This document shows, piece after piece, positions 58,035 to 64,000 of a stretch of DNA of 64,000 nt; position 1 is the first letter of the stretch; every line of letters starts with the position of its first letter. The translations under genes were made by a program, and so were the position numbers. The stretch is from positions 5,827,245 to 5,891,244 of the forward strand of contig JAKSZT010054565.1 in the NCBI GenBank assembly GCA_026826555.1, in the 5' to 3' direction. This DNA is from Tolypeutes matacus. Lineage: Eukaryota; Chordata; Mammalia; Cingulata; Chlamyphoridae. The notes below the pieces were generated by a model that did no database searches, was not told where the DNA came from, and worked only from the letters and a program-made list of their open reading frames with translations.

Positions 58035-58175
58035 GGTGGCACAGCTGTGCAGTGGTTAAGAGCTGCACCTGAGAGCCAGTCAATATTTATTAAATCCCAA
58101 CTCTGTCCTTTGCCAGCTGAGTGACCCTGGGCAAATTCCTTAACATCTCTGGGCTCCAGATACTTTTATCTGTAC
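58035..58175 (+). repeat. MIR SINE remnant
   Basis: TGTGCAGTGGTTAAGAGCTG, GCTGAGTGACCCTGGGCAAA, TTCCTTAACATCTCTGGGCT. The middle is interrupted near 58082-58100. Confidence 0.75.
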
Positions 58176-58179
58176 ACTA

Positions 58180-58330
58180 TCTGTCTTAATTTGGCTTCTT
58201 CTGGAAGCAGAGCCTAGCTGAAGAACTTGGGTATAGGCAATTCTTTGATCCCAGGAAGCACAGGTGAGGGAGTGGAGAGGGGATGAGATGGAGGAGGAAA
58301 AGCAAGTAAAGAGCATATTTTTAGTTTGGG
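58180..58330. repeat. old LTR-like remnant, family not assigned
   Basis: GGAAGCAGAGCCTAGCTGAA and GGCAATTCTTTGATCCCAGG resemble an old LTR start. Confidence 0.3.
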
Positions 58331-58689
58331 CCTCCCTCCCGCTGGGGTTCCTCTGAGGTTGCATGTAGAATGCCCCTCAGAATTGTCCTTGCAAAGGAGG
58401 GAGGTCGAAGCATTTATCCACTGTCTGAGGGTTGCCTCCAGGGAACCCTATATCTGGGCTGAGGACCCCGAGCCTTGGCTCAGATTCTACCTTGGTAGAT
58501 TTCATCCTCTACCCCAGAAGAAAGCCCTGCTGCAGGAAAGGGGAGAGGCTGAGTAGGTACTTGAGGTGGGCTGCTCTCTGCACTCATGGAACCACCAACC
58601 ACAGCAGCTGCCGGAATCCAAGATGAGCTGAGAAGACATGGTCTGGGCACGGAAGGTACCTGGGTCTCTACCTCATTGGGCTGGTTTAC

Positions 58690-58765
58690 CACAAGCTGTG
58701 TCAAGAGCTTAGCACGGTGTCTGGCACGTAGTAAGTGCATAATGAGTGATAGCCGCCTTCTGTTG
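58690..58765 (+). repeat. MIR 3'-end fragment
   Basis: GTGTCAAGAGCTTAGCACGG, TGTCTGGCACGTAGTAAGTG: MIR tail in sense. Confidence 0.6.
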
Positions 58766-60590
58766 TATTGTGGTCGTGGTTGTTTTATTATGATACTTAG
58801 AGTGCCACCAGCCAGCCTAGAGACCAAAATGGTAGCCCACAGGCCAAATACAGCCTGCAGACCTGTTTAATTTGGTCCAGAGGGTATTAGAGCATTTTAA
58901 AACTAGTTTCTACTGTTAAAAATGTGAGTCCTTTCATATGAAAGTTGGGAGTTCTAGTTTTTCTTGAACAACTGGCAGCTCTGGCGTGACAGACGGGGTC
59001 CTGAATCTCAGGTGTCAATAATCAGCTACCTCTACTGCAAACTCTTCCTCCTCGTGGCCTGTGGCGGGTGCCCCAGCTCTACCTATAGGATGAATGGTGT
59101 GTTGAATCCACCCCACTTCCATCCTGAGTGGGGGCTGTGCTCTCCAAGCTGCTGTCCCCATTCCCCCAGGGTCCCCAGGCAGCATAACATGGTTATGTTC
59201 CCTGCAGGCTGGAGGGAGGAGTGCATGGAGGAGCTGTCTGGGTTGGGGCCAGGCTGAGAAACTCTGTGCTGCATTGCCGTGACGGCCACAGGGGCATCCG
59301 TTTGCCTAGAATAAGGACCTCATCCTCAGGTGGACACAGTGCATCCGAGGCCCTGCCACCATCCCTGTCAGTGACTTCAAGCCCCGTGGATGGGTGATTT
59401 TCCCTGCTATTTTCATATACTCTTCTGCCTGGCAAGGCCAGCTCTGGTTCATGGGCACATGCTGTGGCCCAGCCCAGCCTGGCCTGCAGAGGGGCTTTGC
59501 CTTGCGGGGAGAGGGGATGACGTTGCTGGAACGGATGCTGGGCTAAGGCTGGGGGTACAGGTGCAGGGGCCCGGGGACGTCCTGATCCTCCTCCTCTCCC
59601 TCTCAGGATGGTGAAGTCGGTGTGCAGAAACCTGCAGGGCCTCCCAGAGCCATTTCTATTTTGGGGGGAACAGAAGCCCTGGGGGGTTGCCCCTTGCTGA
59701 TCTTACAAGGGCCCCTGCTGGCCTCTAAGTTCTGTGTGTTTTTCCTGATTGTGGTAAAAAAAAAAAAAGGGCTAGTCCAGAGCTTGGCTGCAATAGATCC
59801 TGTCTAGAAAATAGTCAACAGCAATCAGAAAGACAATGGAAGGAAACATTGGAATTTTCTCATTCTCATTTATTTAACCCTTTCCAAGGTAGTTAAACTT
59901 CTCATGTACTAACATTAAGTGCCTGATTATTAAGCACGAGAGAGGGGAGGTGGGAGGAGGGGTGCTTGGGAACCTGCAAGGCCCCATGTTGGCTGGGTAG
60001 GATGGGAGGATGCTGTGGGATGGAAATGCCAAGACGACTTCCAGAGAGGCCACGCTTACGGCTGCTGAGGTTTATGAGGACTTTGGGCGATGTTCCACCC
60101 CCATGCACAACTATTTCTCTCCTAAGCCTGCTACTGGTGCCTGCAATTCCACTCTTAGGGTAATGGGGGCCTCCTGGGACGCTGACCTCACTGAGCTGTG
60201 TGGCTCTGTCCACGTTATTTATTTATTCAACCTCTCTGCATCCTGCTGTCTCTGCTGTGAAGTGGAGACAGGACTGATAAGACTTCCCAATCGTCCCTGG
60301 GGACACACTCTGTCCTTGGTGGAGCAGGACACCCATGTGACCCTCAAAGGCTCACACCCACATGCTGGGTGCTTGAGGGGATGCACACCTGTCTTCAAGG
60401 GGAAAAGGGGACATTCCTTACAATGACCTGCCTGTGGGGATGGTGAACTTCATTTCCAAAGAATGATTTTCAAAGATTTTCAGAGAAAACAACAAAGCTG
60501 GCCTTTATCTCTTGTTGCAGCTCCTGTCCTCTGGGTGGCTGGCAGCAGAACAGAACTAAACTGGAGCCCTCAGCCCCTGAGGCCCAGCAG
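58766..60590. other. intergenic, nothing recognised
   Basis: No exon or confident repeat. An A-run lies at 59757-59768. Confidence 0.4.
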
Positions 60591-60759
60591 TGCTGTTAAC
60601 TGAAATTCGGTTAAACCGAAATTTAAATTCAGCCCTTCCCTTATCAGCTCCCCCAGAAACCTGCCTTGGACAAGTTGCTCTGGGAGCCAGCCTGCATGTC
60701 CAAAATACAGCATCTCTTCCACAATCCAGCCTTTTAAATCACAACAGCTTAGCAAGGTG

Positions 60760-61240
60760 GTTTTAAAAGGATATTTATTGCTTTTGTTCAGATTATAAAA
60801 GTCATACATGCTTACTGGGGATAATTTAGAAAATACACAAAAGAAAGTAATAAAATCCCCCCAGATGCCCCACCATGAGAAAGGCACTCTAAACATTTTG
60901 GGGAATGCCCATTTAGTCTTCCATCCCTCCCTTCCTTTTCTTATTTTTGTTATAAAATAGTTCAAACAAAAAGAAACAAAATACAGGGACTAATATAGCA
61001 ACAACCCCTGTTCCCATCCCGCCATCACCCATCTTCTTCCTACCTCCCTCCCTGTAAACCCCCTTTCCTCCCACCCTCCCTCTTTTCCTTCCTTCTTTCT
61101 TAAGAAAAATGGGCTTCCTATAGAGTTGAACCTTTTGTACATGTCCCCAGTACCATCCCCTCTGGTGGGGTGTATCCTTCCTTATCAGATTTTTATACTT
61201 TTGCTTCATGTATATATATCGATGACTAATATATAAATCT
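60760..61240. repeat. ancient interspersed repeats, family not assigned
   Basis: ATTATAAAAGTCATACATGC, TTTAGAAAATACACAAAAGA and CACCATGAGAAAGGCACTCT read like an old repeat on the minus strand. 61020-61110 is a polypyrimidine patch. Confidence 0.4.
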
Positions 61241-61249
61241 GTTGTATGT

Positions 61250-61720
61250 GATCCACATTTTATAGGAATGGTGCCGTGTTATACATACATAGCTGCCACT
61301 TAATTTTACTCAAATTATATTTTTGAGATTTATCTTTGTTATGAGGTACACGTTCAGTTCATTCATTTTAAAGGTGGGGCCAAATCCCATTGTATGAATA
61401 TACCACAATTATTTATCCATTTTCCTGCTGACGGACTTGAATGTGCAGCTGTGAACATCCCTGAGTGTGCCTTCTTGAGCACATAGGCCAACCTTTTTCT
61501 AGTGTATACCCACATAGGGTACATGCACTTTCAAGTTTATTAGATTTTGGCAAATTGTTTTCAAAAGTGGCTATACCAATTCTCATTTCCACCAACAACT
61601 TGTGCAGGTTTTTATTTCCTCAACCACCTCTTGATACTGCCAGAATTTTACATTTTAGCCAATCTAGTGATGTGCTCTGATGTGCGATTGTAACTCCTTC
61701 TTTTGGATTTGTATTTTTTT
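61250..61720 (-). mobile_element. L1M 3'-region fragment (first copy)
   Basis: Contains TTTTTGAGATTTATCTTTGT, TACCACAATTATTTATCCAT, GTGGCTATACCAATTCTCAT and AGCCAATCTAGTGATGTGCT, in the order of old L1M 3' sequence on the minus strand. Confidence 0.65.
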
Positions 61721-62314
61721 TTCTGAATATTAGTGAAATTAAGCAGCATTTCATATGCTCATGGGCCATTAGGATTTCATCTCATGTGAATTTGTAATTG
61801 ATACACAGCACTTTTGTTACATATCAACTTTCTGTATTTGCCTGTTCTGTTTCAGTGCTTTCCCTCCTGCTCCACTGCATAGTTTCAGCAATGTTCCCTC
61901 TATAATAAATCTCATTACCTGACACATTTCCCCTCTTTACACTTTAAAAAAACAAAGAAAATAGTCTTGCCTATCCTTTTTCACCCCTTCAATATTAATT
62001 TTAGGGTCAGATAACTAAGCTTCGTGAAAACGCCTTGGGATTTTAATTGAAATAGCTTTGCTTTTATAGTTTGATAGGGGAAATCTTGATATATGAGTCT
62101 TCTCGTCCATAACCATAGCACATATTTTCATTTGTTTTGGTATTTTTATATTCTTTGTAATTTTCCGCATAAACATATTACACAGCTTTGTCATAGTCAT
62201 TGCTGGTCTTTATAGCTACTATGACTGACATTTTTAACACGACAATTTTTAATGGCTTATTTCTGAATTATAGAACTACTGCTTTTTGTATCCTTCATTC
62301 CTAACATTGTGTTT

Positions 62315-62435
62315 TTTTTTTTTTACATTTTATTTAAATCTTATTTTAAATCATTTAAATATTTTTTATTTTTATTTTAAAGATACTTACATTACATAAA
62401 TGTTACACCAAAAATATAGGGATTCCCATATGCCA
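62315..62435 (-). mobile_element. L1 3'-end fragment
   Basis: A T-rich run followed by CATTACATAAATGTTACACC and ATATAGGGATTCCCATATGC, which resemble an L1 3' end, with its tail on the left. Confidence 0.4.
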
Positions 62436-62504
62436 GGCTCCTCAGGGGGAGGAACAGCTATTAAAGTAGACTTACTTGTATTCTACTATAGACAATGTGA
62501 ACTA

Positions 62505-63542
62505 ACATTGTGGTTTTGATTTGTTTTTAATTTATGTAATTTATGTAAAGTAACAAATGCCTTTTTGGCATACAGTTCTATTAGTTTTGACAAATGTAAC
62601 CACCACCACAATCAAGATACAGAACAGGCCCGTTACCCCCAATTTTTCCTCATGTTGCCCCTACCCCCTGGTAACCACCTTTTTAATTTTGACTTTTCCA
62701 AAATATCATATAAATGGAATAATGTAGTACGAAGTCTTTAAGTCTGGCTCTTTCCTTCGCATAAAGCATTTGAGATTCTTCCATGTTGATATGGGCATAA
62801 TAGCTTGCTCTTTTTTATATTATTGAGTAGTGTTTCATTTATGAAATCTGTTTATTCACCAGTTGAAAGCTATTTGGGTGGTTTCCAGTTTTTTCGTTGA
62901 TTATGAATAGAGTTGCTATAAACATTTATGTACAAGATCTTGTATGAACATAAGTTTTCATTTATACCATGCCTGGGATTACTGGATCATATGGTGAGTG
63001 TATGTTTGATTTTATAAGAAACTGCCAAACTGTTTTCCATAGTGACTGTACCATTTGCATTCTCACCAGGAATGTATTAAAGTTCCTGTTGCTCTGCAAC
63101 CTAGACAGTACTTGATATGTCAGGTTGTAGTTTTTTTAAAACTATATCCATTTAAATAAGTATGAAGTGGTATTTCCTTGTGTTTTTAATTTGCCTTTTC
63201 CTAATGGCTAATGATGTTGAGCATCTTTAAATGTGTTTATTTGCCATCGGCATATCTTCTTTGGAAAAGTTCCTTTTCAAACATTTTGCTCATTTTAAAA
63301 ATTGGGTTGTGTGTTTTCCTCTTGTTGAGTTTTGGCCTTCTTTATACAGTCTGGAAACAAGTCCTTTGTCTGATATATGGTTTGCAAATATATTCATTCT
63401 CCCAGTCTGTGTCTTTTACTATTTCATTCTCTTAACAGTGTATTTCACAGAATACAGATTTTAATTTTGATTAAGTCCAATTTGCCTTTATTTTGTCTCT
63501 TGTAGATTGTATTTTGATGTTGAATCTAATAAAGCATTTCCT
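62505..63542 (-). mobile_element. L1M fragment: ORF2 C-terminus and 3' region (second copy)
   Basis: On the minus strand, 63290-63200 translates to FEKELFQRRYADGK-like sequence, the C-terminal part of L1 ORF2. To the left come the L1M 3'-region phrases TGGGATTACTGGATCATATG, AAACTGCCAAACTGTTTTCC, GAAAGCTATTTGGGTGGTTT and TTTTGACTTTTCCAAAATAT. Non-functional. Confidence 0.75.
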
Positions 63543-64000
63543 GGGGACTTCTGGGAAAACGGAATTGATGTAGGTAGGCATTGCTCAGCTCTCTAGTAAA
63601 AAACGGTGGAGAAAGGGCAAAAATTTACCTAAGGGAGATGCTTTGAGGATCTACAGAACAGGAGGCTGCTGAGCATCATCCAGGAGGAAGCAGGACAAAA
63701 AGACAAAGAGCCTAAGGGAAAACCATGAGTTGCTCACTCCAGTGGCTGGAAATGGTGGGTGCATAACCCCCACCCCCAAGGCAAATAGCTTCTGTGGAAC
63801 CCCTGACTCTCTCCAACCAGCTGAGGGGGAAGGAGCATTCCCTGGGAGGAAGAGGGGTCTGGCAAAGGGTGGAGAGTGGTTTCTTTTTGGTGTGTTTGGC
63901 CACCTGAGCCCCCTTTGAGGCTCAAGGAGGAACCCATCCAGCACTGAGGTGGCCCTAGGGAGAGGGATGGGGGAATCTGCGCAGGCAGGCTCCTACACCC
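63543..64000 (+). mobile_element. candidate 5' end of a younger L1, cut by the window edge
   Basis: From GGGGACTTCTGGGAAAACGG the sequence changes abruptly from AT-rich L1M to GC-rich, non-coding DNA (TTGCTCAGCTCTCTAGTAAA, GACTCTCTCCAACCAGCTGA). The composition and the start with a G-run fit an L1 5' UTR on the plus strand. ORF1 would lie beyond the window. A different element or unique sequence cannot be excluded. Confidence 0.4.

Overview
The window is eutherian nuclear DNA, most likely from a xenarthran (armadillo or sloth lineage). The lineage call rests on tRNA-derived SINEs of the DAS type: unit pairs at 12.3 kb resembling tRNA-Ala, and larger relatives at 1.4, 44.4, 49.5 and 50.0 kb. 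Some of these have perfect target-site duplications. Ancient L2, MIR, MaLR-like and L1M remnants are scattered throughout, as in any eutherian genome. There are no operons, no CRISPR arrays and no recognisable tRNA or rRNA genes.

The one gene I can support is VSTM2B (V-set and transmembrane domain containing 2B) on the minus strand. Its five coding exons join without a frame error: 27342-27261, 26713-26529, 25571-25542, 24496-24031 and 4159-4071. They encode 283 residues. In order, the protein has a signal peptide, one Ig V-set domain (Cys49/Cys127), a long Ala/Pro/Ser-rich linker carrying an RGD tripeptide, and a short hydrophobic C-terminus. The first four exons lie within 3.3 kb of very GC-rich DNA. 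The last coding exon is 19.9 kb away across one large intron. The third coding exon is a 30-nt microexon with unusual splice-site features.

Layout: 1-1.6 kb holds an antisense L1 ORF2 fragment and a SINE. 1.6-3.4 kb is mostly unassigned, with an old repeat that carries a CTCF-like motif. 3.4-4.07 kb is the probable 3' UTR. 4.07-27.3 kb is VSTM2B, whose large intron 4 contains old repeats, a dimeric SINE, a G-quadruplex motif, a TA/TG/CGTG microsatellite and a homeodomain/POU-rich block near 19.4-20.0 kb that looks like an enhancer. About 26.4-28.7 kb is the promoter CpG island, possibly bidirectional. 28.7-64 kb is intergenic: no coding gene is visible, several AT-rich repeat-free blocks could be conserved regulatory elements, and there is a ~140-145 bp minisatellite at 37.2-37.9 kb, three SINE insertions, and old L1M copies. 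At the right edge there may be the 5' end of a younger L1 that runs out of the window.

Family names for old repeats and the human gene comparison come from memory of consensus sequences, not from a database search. CpG-island and conservation statements are read by eye.
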